Assembly (NCBI GenBank): GCA_933228765.1
Contig: OW121755.1
Location: 17,287,684-17,351,683 of the forward strand
Direction: 5' to 3'
Length of the DNA stretch: 64,000 nucleotides
Source: Miltochrista miniata
Lineage: Eukaryota; Arthropoda; Insecta; Lepidoptera; Erebidae
The translations under genes were made by a program, and so were the position numbers. This document shows positions 12,601-22,900 of the stretch, piece by piece (positions within the stretch are counted from its first letter, which is position 1; every line of letters starts with the position of its first letter). The notes under the pieces were generated by a model. The model worked only from the letters and a program-made list of their open reading frames with translations. It searched no databases and had not been told where the DNA came from.

Positions 12601-15600
12601 CGGTCCACTGAATCTGTTCATAAATACCATAGATGTGTTCAAAGAAAAATAACAAACAATATAAAGATATGAAGAAATAAACACATTCAAAGACGAATAC
12701 AGAAATGAAAGTAGATTGCGGACGTTCTTCGTGGGGCTAAAAAGCAGTCACACGCAGCAAGACCTATAAGACGTTTTTAAGGTTAACATCTGCAAACATA
12801 GCGTAGCGTCTTACGATCTGGTTAATATAAAAAACCGCAATCATTAAAGTAGAACACCTACGATGCAATATCCAGTCTTTCTAGCCCTGCAAAACAGCCG
12901 GACCAAATGGCGCAAGGAGGCGCTGGAGCGGGGCCACAGGCCTGCGTCTCGAGAAATCGAGGCTCAGCGGTCCCAGCTCCACCAGGAAACCATGGAGACC
13001 TGGAAGGTGCGACTTGAGCAACCGAAGGGGGATTCGCCGCAATCGCGGCGGTCAGACCGGTCATGGACAAGTTGCTGGAGAAGAGCCATGGTGCTCTCTC
13101 CTGCCGGTTGTCACAGATACTTACCGGCCACGGGAGCTTCGGTAAGTATCTGTGGCGAATACACCGGAAAACCACGGCCGAGTGCCAGCACTGCAAGGAG
13201 CGCAGCGAGGACACAGCGCTTTACACATTGGTGGAATGCACGGTGTGGGCGCAATAGCGCCAGGTCCTCGTGGCAGGTCTGGACGTGGACACTCTCTTGC
13301 TGGAGACGATGGTACGAGCCATGATCTCCAGCGGGAGTAAGTGGGACTGCGCTGCCTCTTTGCTTGCTCACCGTCCTTACAGAAGCAGGCCCTAGACGAC
13401 AGCGTGATGTGAGGGATTCATGCACGCCGCCAAAGATGCGGGATAGCACTCAAACCCCCCGCCCCCTAAATGAGGCCGCAGTGGTAGCCGTAGATTTGTT
13501 GGGAGTCCTGGGGTATCCTTTCGAGGGCTTACCCGGGGCTCCCAACCGTAGGCTGTTAGGCATAATACCAAAGCAGTTCGCGTTAGGGTACTTCTTTGAC
13601 GTCAAGGAATCTTCAATTCTCCGGTATTACTAGAAACTACCCTAAACTGCGAAAAAAGTGACAAAGACATAAAAATGGGTGAAACAGAAAATGCTGAGAC
13701 ACCGGCTGATGGAGTCAGAGATGGCAGCCGTAACTTGCACGATACACGTGAGTAAGGGAGGATACCTATCGCTACTTATGTGATGTCTGGTAATAAGATG
13801 AATAATAATGAAATTAAGAGGATGCTCATAATAATATACACATAGGTATATTCCGACTTTGGGGAACTCTTTGTTCTCTCTGAAGAAGGCTCTGGCACAA
13901 TGTGTAAAGCAAAGAGACGAACCTAAATTAAGATAATGCAAAGCAGTGCTGAACCAGTGAGACTGAACAACAATGCTCTGGAAGTGGTCCAAATAATAAA
14001 AGAAATGGTGTCAATGTGTGAAATCACCGCAATCACTGACGCTACGTCCTAGGTAGGCGGTTCGAAGCGAACGCGATTCTGAAGCGGTGACACGCGAATT
14101 CAACGCGACGCGGTGCGACGCGGCGGCTATGTCCTACGTGCCCGCGAATCGTCCCGCACAGCCGCTACCGACCGGCGACGCTGCCGTTCAGTTGGCACTT
14201 TGCCTCAGCCTAATGCAACTGCCATAGATCAAAAAAATGTATGGAGTTCTAGGTTCTAGGTTTTCAGAGGCTGGTTTCCGAAAATCAACGTCATTTCTGC
14301 GCCTATTTTGCGTGGGGGTTTTGGTATGGCTATTGCCATCCCAGTTTTTCCAGTAAGTCTAGCAGACTCTTCACGTTGCCGGAGACTTCCTGGTGCGACC
14401 TTGGTGTACCGAAGTGTCTAGCCCTGTATACTTACCAGTTCCGGGCATTCCATAGGAATGTGACTGGCAGTTCGTCCGTCTGCAAAGGGGACTGTCTGTG
14501 ACACCTAAATTAAAGAGACGTTTGTTAAGTAGACTGTGACCGTAGCTTTGTTAATTTTGTTTTCGAGATGATTACTCCAGTTCAGTTTGCTGTCAAGAAG
14601 TACCCCAAGATACTTGACCTCTTTGGAGAATTGCCTCCCGTTCAAATTCAGTGCCATAGAGACGTGGCAGTTTGGATCTTGGATGGATGGATGATTTGTC
14701 ATGGACGGACGGAAATAAATATATACTCAAGAAGTATGCACGGCGAAGAAGTGGGACAAATATTGTATACTTAGAAAGGCATAATCGACGATAGGACGTT
14801 CTTGGATTGCATTGATTAAAATTTCTATTTCCAACATTATAAAAAACATGGCGGCACCGCATCCAGTTCGCGCGCAAATATCAAACCAACTGATCGCGTT
14901 CGCTTCACTTCGCGCCGCCCCGCACCGCACCGCACTTGCTTTTGGTCACGTAGGACACTTCAATAGGTTTCAACTGTTTGTTGGTATCGCGCCGCACCGC
15001 GCCGCTTCTCGTTCGCTTACGTAGGACGTCGCCTGAGAGCGCGCAAATAATTTACTACCAAACAAACTCGGGAAAGGCAACCATATACAGCGACAGTGAA
15101 GTGGCATTGAAATTTAAGTAAGAAAATAATAACATCAGCAATCGTGAAGGAATATAGAAAGTCACTTGACATGTTGGAGGAAAAGACCGAAGTATACGTA
15201 CATAGATTGGGTACCTGGAACCTAGGGAATTTCGGGTGACGAAACAGTAGATAATCTAGCCCCAGAGGGACCAGATGAATGCTTGGTTGAACCTAAGACT
15301 GAACTTCCCATCGCTCATAAAATCACCAAGGGCGTTATCAGCAGGAGCATAATGACAACGAGAAGTTTAATCTTAGATTGAGATTTTCAACGGGAATGAG
15401 ATAGTCAAAGCTAACAAGAGGAAATATGAGGCTAGTTAACGAGAAAATTACAGGACATTGTAGCCTGAATAGTACTTGACAGTACTGGTTAAGAGTGATG
15501 GATTACCCCTCACGACCGATATGCTCCTGCTGGAGACCAGTCTCAACTTATGGCTGAGTATAAAATAATTTCAATTAGCAGATCTAAGATTATGGGTACG

Positions 15601-18600
15601 ACAAGAAAAAACCAAGAAAATTTCCAGTATCTGGATGGGTCAGATAGTACGATCCTGTTAATAAACGAGAATTTGACCAGACGCCGTGAAAACTACTGGA
15701 ATACTTATACTCATCTTTAGAGGAAGTCTGGGGAAACCGATTGTGTGGTGTTACACGCACAAAATAAAGCTTTTCCATTTTAATAACAGGGATTCATTTC
15801 AGAATCGTGTAGTTTTATTTTTATGATAATCCATAAAGTTACGCTCTTGATTTTTATTTTACCGATCACTTCCATAAGTCATTCATATTGGGAGATAATA
15901 ATAAAAGTCTAGGAGTGACTTAACGTTTAATGCCGGATAAGATAATCTGGCTGTCATCGTTTGACTTGATTCAGCCCGAAAAAACATTTTACTTTGATGT
16001 GAAACTATGCTGAACAGAATATAAAACATTTATCTAGTTCGTTTTATACAGCTATTTGATCATTCAAACGTCTTTAGCGAACCGCAATGAGGATGTTACA
16101 GTAACTTAAGTCATTTTTACCTTACCAAAATTATGTTGTGCATTGTATTATCTCCAATATATTAGGAAGGAGGATACATACATTTTTTTATTTATATACA
16201 TTTCATAGTAAACGTTATTTTATAATAACCATTCTGATTTACAATGGGATTACTCAAGTGGTTAATTAGTTATGATTTTTTTTGCAAAATATGAAACTTT
16301 AAATGCCTCTCCTGAACAATTCAAATAATGGTCGTTAATGCAATTAGCCTTTCCAGCGTCGATATCGCTACTATACGTGCCAATTTGAAGAACTGAGATC
16401 GTAAAGGAATTAGTAAACAATAGACTAACATTATCATTTCATTGTGCAGTCTCAAGTGGAATTGTATTATTCTTGTTAGATATTTAAGGAACAGTAGCGA
16501 CAAACTCTAATATCTCTAATATTTTATTTAAGCAGTAATCGATTATAAAAGATAAGATTAATGAAAACAAAAAAGTATGTGGAGTAATTTGTTAGAATTT
16601 AGTTTCGTGCATTTATTTATGAATTCCACGTTACAATACGTTTGTTTTATAGACTGTAATATTTTTGTCACTGAGCTAGGCCCTAAAAATCATTTCTTGT
16701 AATTTACGGGTAAACCCGTGGGTGAAATTGTTAGAAAATGTAAATATATATCGGCAATTATTAGCTTAACACCATAGCGCAAAGATTTTTATCTCTAATT
16801 CAATATCTTATCAGTTATAGAATTGACGTACAAATACCTAAACTATACCTAGCCCCGACCTCAGATCTGTTAGAAAACGCTACAGTAGCATTATATATAC
16901 CTACCTCACACACTGTAAAAAAAAAACCAACTTTAGAATTATAGGAACTATTGAACCTTAAAACACTTAGTTTTACTGGACTATTAGGGGCAGTGTTGGG
17001 TGGGAGTGGTGTTGGAGCGGGGTGGTTAAAGTGTGCTATGACCTTTAATTTTAATTAAATGGTTTGGATAATATGTAATGAAGCAAGTAGTTTTAATATT
17101 TTTTATTTTGGGTGGGAAATAACGTCTTTTCTCAGTACTCTTGCTCCCTGCAAAGTATTCATAGGGAAATTCAACTGCAATGCCTCTCCCTGTTTGTCAG
17201 CTTTTTTTAGTTTCACCGATTTCAAAATAACTGCTATCCAAGAATATGAAGCCATGCATTGGTGAATTTAGAAATTAAATAAAACTGAAAGAGTTGTGAA
17301 TTTTGAGCTCCTTTATTTCATAAGACTTTAAATATATTCTAACCAAATGATCTTCTTATCTTGTATAGAATAATAATGGTCAAAATAGAATAATTAAGTG
17401 TTATTCATTTACAGTTCCGCAATCATTTTATAAACTTCAATTTACAATAAATTAGATAGCACCTGCTTCGCCACTCACATATTGAACAATTCTACTGACA
17501 TTTTATAATCTGTATATTATATTTTTTAGATTCAAATTACTTGTTTTCAATCAACAACTGAAGGTTCCAATCAAAGCAGGAAAGAAATAGAAATGGAAAT
17601 AGCAAATAATAATGACTCTTTATTGTTAAATAATTTGGAAGTAAGTACACATTATCACTTTTTGCACTTGCAGCGGTTTGCAACCTCTTATTATACACTT
17701 GTCACTCTTTGGTAGAATTCGAGGTAGCAGTAGAAAAAGAACAAACATTTGAAGAATCAACTGCTATAATAAAATAAACTCTTCAGGAACTACATACAAT
17801 TATTCCTTTACTAAAAAAAAATTAGGTACTTTTTCAAGAATCAGGATTACGTGAAGACATTGTAGCCGTACAAGTACTCATATGCAGATAGATACTCTCT
17901 ATAGATAGTAGATAGTATTCATTATTCAATAGATAGTACTCATATGCAGATAGATACTACATAACATATTTTATGCAGGGCCATTTGCAAATATATGAAT
18001 CATGGTATCTCAAATATGGCTTTGTAAGCTCTTTCTAGCCCTTCACTGAAGTGGCAGACAAGTATTTTTCGTGTGGCTCTATACCATATTGTTTACTTTT
18101 CAGTAATATTATTTATCTACCCAGGCTGATACCGACAACTGCTGAAGTGCAAATAATTGTTTTAGTAAGACAGTATTTTCTAATGACTATTTACAGAATT
18201 AAAATTTACCTGTTTAATTAATGAAATACTTAATGTATAGTATATGTTCGTATTTGAAATAGGTATTATTAGATATAAAAAATACTGTGAAGTATAATTA
18301 TCTATCACGCATTTTAATATTGTTACCTACATATAACAGAGCATCTGTAATAGATATTCATGGGTTACGTTTTGTTAGCCTTTTCGTAAAATCTTTTTTG
18401 TTTCTTATTGATTATGGCAATGATATTATAACTTTGATAGGTTACCTTTATACAAGCATCATTATGTTTTTCTTTAAATGAAAAAGATCGTGCAGATCTA
18501 TGGCAGTGCCCCACCCACTTTATATCAGAATACGAGTCCTATAGGAGTCCAACAGATATCAATGGTGCTTGTTTAAAAACTGACCCCACTTAAATAAGTC

Positions 18601-19848
18601 TGATGTCTCATTAGTTGATATTATTTACAGACTCTGACTCAATTACCAGCCATATTAAAGGCGGAGGAAGACGAAGCTTACAAGAATGAAGTTGGAGAAG
18701 TTGAAACGGATGATATAATCAACAAGCAGCATAATGCCGCTGTTAGAACTATTGCCATTGGACATATTGTTGATAAGGTAAACACACTTCATACTAATGA
18801 GGTTTTATGATTTGACAGTTGCGTTGTACGATCATGTGAGATATTTATTCTTGTTGTTCCTGAATGTAAATAGACCGGTTGATCTATGTAAGTTACTGCT
18901 GAAGTACCCAATATTTGAACATCTCGCAACTACATTCATAAAGAAACCTAAACCTTAAACAGAGGTAGTACCACAAAGTACATAGTGGTACTCACCAATA
19001 AGGATGATGGATATGTGCTACATACATTATTTACCTCATTGTGGGTTGGCAAATCGAAAATCGGGGCTAGGAAGCAAAAAAAAACTTAAATACATAAAAA
19101 ATCAGTACCAAGCATATAGGCGGCTTAATTATTGCGGTAATGTGGCGGACATGACGTATCACTAAAGTCCTGCAGTCAGACCACTCTGTTTTGAACCAAC
19201 TGCAAATTGAAACTAACTGAATTTGACTAGGCCAACTGTGAAAAGGCATGACTTTTAAATGTTGGCGCACCTGTGAATTGAACTGAACATGCCTATACCC
19301 GTTGGATTAAATGGCTACAAATAAATTAATACTAAAACGAAAAATAATACACACTACAAACATTAAACTTACCACCAAAAACTTTATATACAATCAAGTC
19401 ATGTATTACTAATTGTTAATCAGCAGTTGTTCCAGACAACGCACACATATAAATTTGTATGAATGTTTTAAACATGTTTTCTACTAACATAATCCTGAGA
19501 TTGAATACATTCTAAAGAATAATTTTGGTTACTGGTTTTAGCAGACTTTAAAATTCCTTTAAAAATAAAAACGACAAAAAAGCTATTATGATATTTTATA
19601 TTATTGAGCTAAATAATATCACATTTTAATACACAGAACGCCTTACAGCATTTTGAAAAGATCTTTTTTTATGATTAAGTAGATAATACATTATTTTTTT
19701 CAAGTACTTTTATTTATTTCAGATGTCGAAACCCATGCTGGAGGGGCTTGTAGCAAGGAATAATTTAAATAATGTACGGTTAAGGGCTTTAAAAAGACAA
19801 CACCGAGAAATGATGTTGAGACTTGAAAGTATGTCTTGTAATATTTAA
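6666..19848 (+). CDS. BRCC3: BRCC36/BRCC3-like Lys63-specific deubiquitinase (JAMM/MPN+), 6 exons
   Basis: Exons 6666-6767, 7206-7416, 8174-8271, 17530-17640, 18631-18777 and 19723-19848 join in frame with GT-AG introns to 264 codons plus stop. The start is the first ATG after an in-frame TAA at 6651. The MPN+ zinc site is complete: Glu26 in STEKEEIMGLLIG, then His92, His94 and Asp105 in HSHPHITVWPSHVD; the Asp105 codon is split between exons 2 and 3. BRCC36 enzymes cleave Lys63-linked ubiquitin with a pseudo-JAMM partner (Abraxas or KIAA0157/Abro1) in the BRCA1-A and BRISC complexes; an ant BRCC36-KIAA0157 complex is structurally known. Human BRCC36 is longer (316 aa), mostly through inserts absent here, as in insect forms. 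The C-terminal half is helix- and charge-rich, as expected for partner binding. Introns 2 and 3 hold retroelements. The family call is strong; complex membership is inferred. Confidence 0.95.
7579..8021 (-). mobile_element. 5'-truncated non-LTR retrotransposon 3' end, TSD CTTACCCAAAGGCT
   Basis: A T run of over 20 bases (the poly(A) tail on the minus strand) is followed by about 420 bp of GC-richer 3' UTR-like sequence. It is bounded by a perfect 14-bp direct repeat CTTACCCAAAGGCT (7565-7578 and 8022-8035), typical of target-primed reverse transcription. Related pieces occur at 33575-33860, 31640-31745 and 13490-13570. The insertion is in BRCC3 intron 2. Confidence 0.85.
8474..8730. other. 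GC-rich patch in BRCC3 intron 3
   Basis: About 250 bp, strikingly GC- and CpG-rich against an AT-rich intron, with a repeated phrase (GCTAGCTGTCGCCGCGT, twice with one change nearby). It directly precedes the left arm of the long inverted repeat. No coding frame is recognised. It could be the 5' region of a retroelement or part of the inverted-repeat element. Confidence 0.4.
8756..9245 (+). repeat. Long inverted repeat, left arm (490 bp)
   Basis: This stretch is matched in reverse complement by 16462-16949 with only a few differences seen by eye (for example TTGTTGCTACTG against TTGTCGCTACTG), so well above 95% identity. The arms are about 7.2 kb apart inside BRCC3 intron 3. Similarity stops sharply at both ends of each arm. 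I see no target-site duplication outside the arms and no protein-coding frame within them. Confidence 0.85.
9480..9620. repeat. Dispersed lepidopteran repeat fragment
   Basis: Contains a GCGCACTAAGGGTTCCGTAC-like phrase (here starting CACGCACTAAGG), which is abundant in lepidopteran genomes. A related segment in the opposite sense (TAGGGTACAGAACCCTCAAAA) is at 42600-42720. No coding content. Confidence 0.45.
9760..10803. other. Intronic AT-rich sequence, no recognised feature
   Basis: Part of BRCC3 intron 3. There are no convincing coding frames. Recurrent phrases such as AATTTGGTCGA, TTGGTCGATAA and TTTTGTCGATGG suggest an old, decayed repeat, but I could not delimit it. Confidence 0.4.
10804..10847. 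repeat. Near-perfect 20-bp-arm hairpin
   Basis: ACACCCATTGTCACTAGTCA, four bases, then its reverse complement with a single mismatch. It is isolated within BRCC3 intron 3. It could be the core of a small MITE or a recombination scar; no function is shown. Confidence 0.75.
11130..11830 (-). mobile_element. R1-type non-LTR retrotransposon fragment
   Basis: On the minus strand, endonuclease C-terminal sequence (VIDVSFATPEIARRVQGWRV ... SSDHRYIRF, with the SDH catalytic-site motif) leads into WWTPEIAE and an arginine-rich linker (RRRYTRFRRRRRRPDD ... GYKEAKRALQ). This is the usual arrangement between endonuclease and RT in R1-clade ORF2. The frame is broken by shifts. A short CATATTCATATT-like microsatellite interrupts it near 11380-11410. 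Both ends are missing. Confidence 0.8.
12019..12440. repeat. Direct tandem duplication, about 200 bp at 222-bp spacing
   Basis: 12019-12220 and 12241-12440 are near-identical, both beginning GATGTC(A/G)ATCAACAAAACC and ending GGTGAGCCCAGGCTTCATAC. Only a few substitutions separate them, so the duplication is fairly recent. Non-coding; it is in BRCC3 intron 3. Confidence 0.85.
12858..13575 (+). mobile_element. R1-type non-LTR retrotransposon 3' end
   Basis: The plus strand encodes the ORF2 C-terminus with a zinc-knuckle-like block (FGKYLWRIHRKTTAECQHC ... DTALYTLVECTVW), characteristic of R1-clade elements, followed by GC-rich 3' UTR that matches the other 3' ends in this window (GAGGGCTTACCCGGGGCTCCCAAC near 13525). 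Frameshifts break the coding part. It lies in the opposite orientation to the fragment at 11130-11830, so this is a separate insertion or an inverted remnant. Confidence 0.8.
14037..15045. mobile_element. Possible DNA element with GC-rich, TACGTCCTA-containing ends
   Basis: Left (14037-14200) and right (14870-15045) zones are GC-rich and share words in opposite orientation: ACGTCCTA, and GAAGCGAACGCGAT on the left against its complement on the right. The outermost parts are alike after reverse complement but diverged. I could not fix exact ends or a target duplication. Confidence 0.4.
14500..14702 (-). mobile_element. Jockey-type reverse transcriptase C-terminal scrap
   Basis: The minus strand encodes LNLNGRQF ... 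VKYLGVLLDSKLNWSNHL, the conserved block just after the RT palm in Jockey/CR1-like elements. It is about 65 codons with no neighbours in frame: a relic nested in the GC-ended element around it. Confidence 0.75.
15046..16461. other. Intronic sequence, no recognised feature
   Basis: Part of BRCC3 intron 3 between the GC-ended element and the right arm of the long inverted repeat. No coding frame, RNA gene or clear repeat was recognised. Confidence 0.4.
16462..16949 (-). repeat. Long inverted repeat, right arm (488 bp)
   Basis: Reverse complement of 8756-9245, with a handful of differences. The outer edge is at AGGAACT (16944-16949) and the inner edge at TTGTATTATTC (16462). See the left arm for interpretation. 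Confidence 0.85.
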
Positions 19849-19932
19849 GATTAAATTATATAATTAATATATATTGTTAAAACGACTTTAACATTATACA
19901 TGTTACAAAGTAAAGGTCTTTTTCTGTTAATT

Positions 19933-22900
19933 TTAAGTTAAATCGTTTTTATCTATCATTTCAAACCCATCTGAAGAATCTGCACTGGACAATCTGTTTC
20001 GTTTAGCTTCTGCAGATTCTGAACTCATCATATTTGCTACAGCACCAGTAATGTTCCAAAGGGCATTGTATGCTGAACTGCTCCATGTGGGTGCCGTTGA
20101 CACTATCTCCAACGTGGATTGTAGCTCCTTCGGCTCTTTCTGTTGATCTGAAAGGAAGCCAACTGTAATTTATTTTCGGTTTCCCTTTTTAAAATATCCA
20201 CACTTCGCCACTGCACTTGTAACTTGTAATATCAACCAGTTAAAAATAAACGCAAGAATGCCATTCACACTATTTAAAAAATGAAGCTTAGAGAAACAAA
20301 GGAAAACAAATAGCTACCTTGAATAGTTATTACAACTGCTTAGTGAACCTTATACTGTAGGAAATAAGGTTTCTTTTTGAGTGACATGTAGGGAATGCAA
20401 TCCCGCAACACAATTGTAATCCCGGTATTTGCGGGACTGAGAGATCACAGTCCCGCGGGATCCCGCATATATCGGAAAGTCATTGAGAAAAGAATAGATA
20501 TATAATCCCCGAAGGGGTAGGCAGAGGCATATTACAATGTATAACAATAATTGGCGCAAACGCCATTTTGAATAAGAAAAACGGAGAAGAACCTCTTTTC
20601 GTTCGGTGTGCATGATCGCGCATTCCTAACCGATTTAGACTATTTTTTTAGCTTTCCCCACAAAGGGATATTTCGGCAAAATCGTATAATCTAAATATAT
20701 ATAATTCAAAGGTGACTGACTGACTGACATAGTGATCTATCAACGCACAGCCCAAAACACTGGACGGATCGGGCTGAAATTTGGCATGCAGGTAGATCCG
20801 CTAAGAAAGGATTTTGATAAATTCTACCCCCAAGGGGATAAAATACGGGAAGCGGGAACGGGAACAAATTTTACGCGGGCGAAGCTGCGGGCATCAGCTA
20901 GTTATAAAATAAAAACAAAAAAAAAGTAGCTCCGCTCCAGCTAAAGAAATTGTCTAAATCGGTTAGGAATGCGCACACCGAACGAAAAGAGGTTCTTCTC
21001 CGTTTCTCTTATTCAAAATGGCGTTTGTGCCAATTTTCGTTATGATATTCGTGATTAGGAGGTCAAAAGACGTCATTACACAAAATTTCAGATTGATCGA
21101 CGGTAAACGCTTTTCGGAAGTTTACCCATAAAATGAGTAGTTTTGGCATTACTTTAAAAGTGCGCAAAAAACACAGCATGTCAAAATTCTTATCTGCCAA
21201 ACGACTCCTAACTTTACATGTCAGATAGCCAGTAAACAATGTACGAGATAATTGAATACTTTTCTAACTGTTTATAGTACAAGAAAAGTGAAAAATAACT
21301 AAAAACAAATAATTACGTTATTACGGTTCGGCCACGTAGACCGGTCTTAGCGAATTGCGGGGCGGCGAGCGAAATGGCCGCCATGGCGGCGGTGGACGTA
21401 CTCAGAACGTGTCAAAACCATAGAGTTAGGATGAATTCCTAATGGGCTAGCGACACGGTCAATAATATTGAGTCAAGTCTGATATTTATAAATGAAAGTT
21501 CCTTCAGTGTGCGTGATTTCTTTGCATGTATGTGTGTGCATCGACGTGTATGTACACAAGATATTGACGAGGCATGACAAGTGCAGTTAGACCATGTATC
21601 GGGCCCATAATGGGCTCCCAGCACTGGACAAGTCTGATAATATGAATGAAATCAGCTTCAGTGAGCGTGATTTCTTTACGCGTGATATTGACGATATATT
21701 ATATTTATTTGCACTAGGTTGAAACTTGAAAGGTTATAGACACATTTATTTATTTTACTATCTAATAAAATGGACTCGCGAATATGTGTGACGAGATGGG
21801 AGTGTGTGATTTAAGTCACTTCAATATGGGCATGTATAGTCGATAGAGATGTAAACCTTTGAGGAAGTAATATAACTGAACGGATTATAACAACTCATTA
21901 CATAGGCATAGGCTGCCTCTGTGGCGCAGTCGGTAGTGAGCTTAGACCATATAACACGGGACTAGCCTTTGCGAACCACCGCATACAAAAATATTCTGCC
22001 AGTTTTCATACAAGTGAAGGGGGAAACACAAAGACATATAAAATTTCATTGCATTTAAAAATGTATTAATCGACAAACGCGTAATGGCTGTTGTGTGTTA
22101 ATTGTTATTGTACAGTCAACTACAATGTAATGTACTAGTTTAATCATATAAAATGATGTACTGATGTACAGGCTTTTCATAAAGCCAAAAGACCAAATGG
22201 TCATGTGCAATGGCAGAAAACAATGCTTAAGTAAGGCGCATCCTGTGGTTAGATGATCTAAGGTAGTGAGTGATACCGCCTGCGGCGCTGTAGATCGTGG
22301 GTTCAACTCCCACCTGAGACAAATATTTGTGTGACCCATAAATGATTGTCTCAAGAGTCTGGGTGTTTCTATGTATAAATGTATGTATTTAATTAAAAAG
22401 TATATGAGTATTAATATCCGTGGTTTGATACCCATAACACGAGCAGGTTATTCCTAGCTTACTTTGGGATCAGATAGCGTTGTGAATATTATTATTATTA
22501 TTACTTATCAAATAACTACCTACTAAAGCTGTGGTTCCACTTAGGCGGAGCAGAGCGGAGCTGTGGATTTTCAACCATGTGATTGGCTTAAAATCCACAG
22601 CTACGCTTCGTTTCCCTCCCGCCTTAAGGTACTCCGCACCGTGATTGGTGAATCGCCTAAGTGGAACCGCACCTTTATAGTCTGTTCATGGATATTTTAC
22701 ATCTGACAGCTTCTCATTGTACGATTTTCTGTGTACATATCGTGTTGCCCTATGAGTGCCAGCGTTTTACCCAGCCACAGCCCATTTTACCGAATATAAG
22801 TGAAGATTTTAACATCTAACCGTAAGCATAAAGTGTTATGTTTTTCATGTCATAAATAGTCATAATATGCTTAACTTAACTAAAACAGTGTTTCTTTTAT

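Noticed and set aside
21911..22330. tRNA-like sequences with A and B boxes (also 5940, 30143, 50664, 58600)
   Set aside because: Each continues into a shared SINE body and none folds as a complete tRNA with an anticodon arm; they are SINE heads, not tRNA genes.
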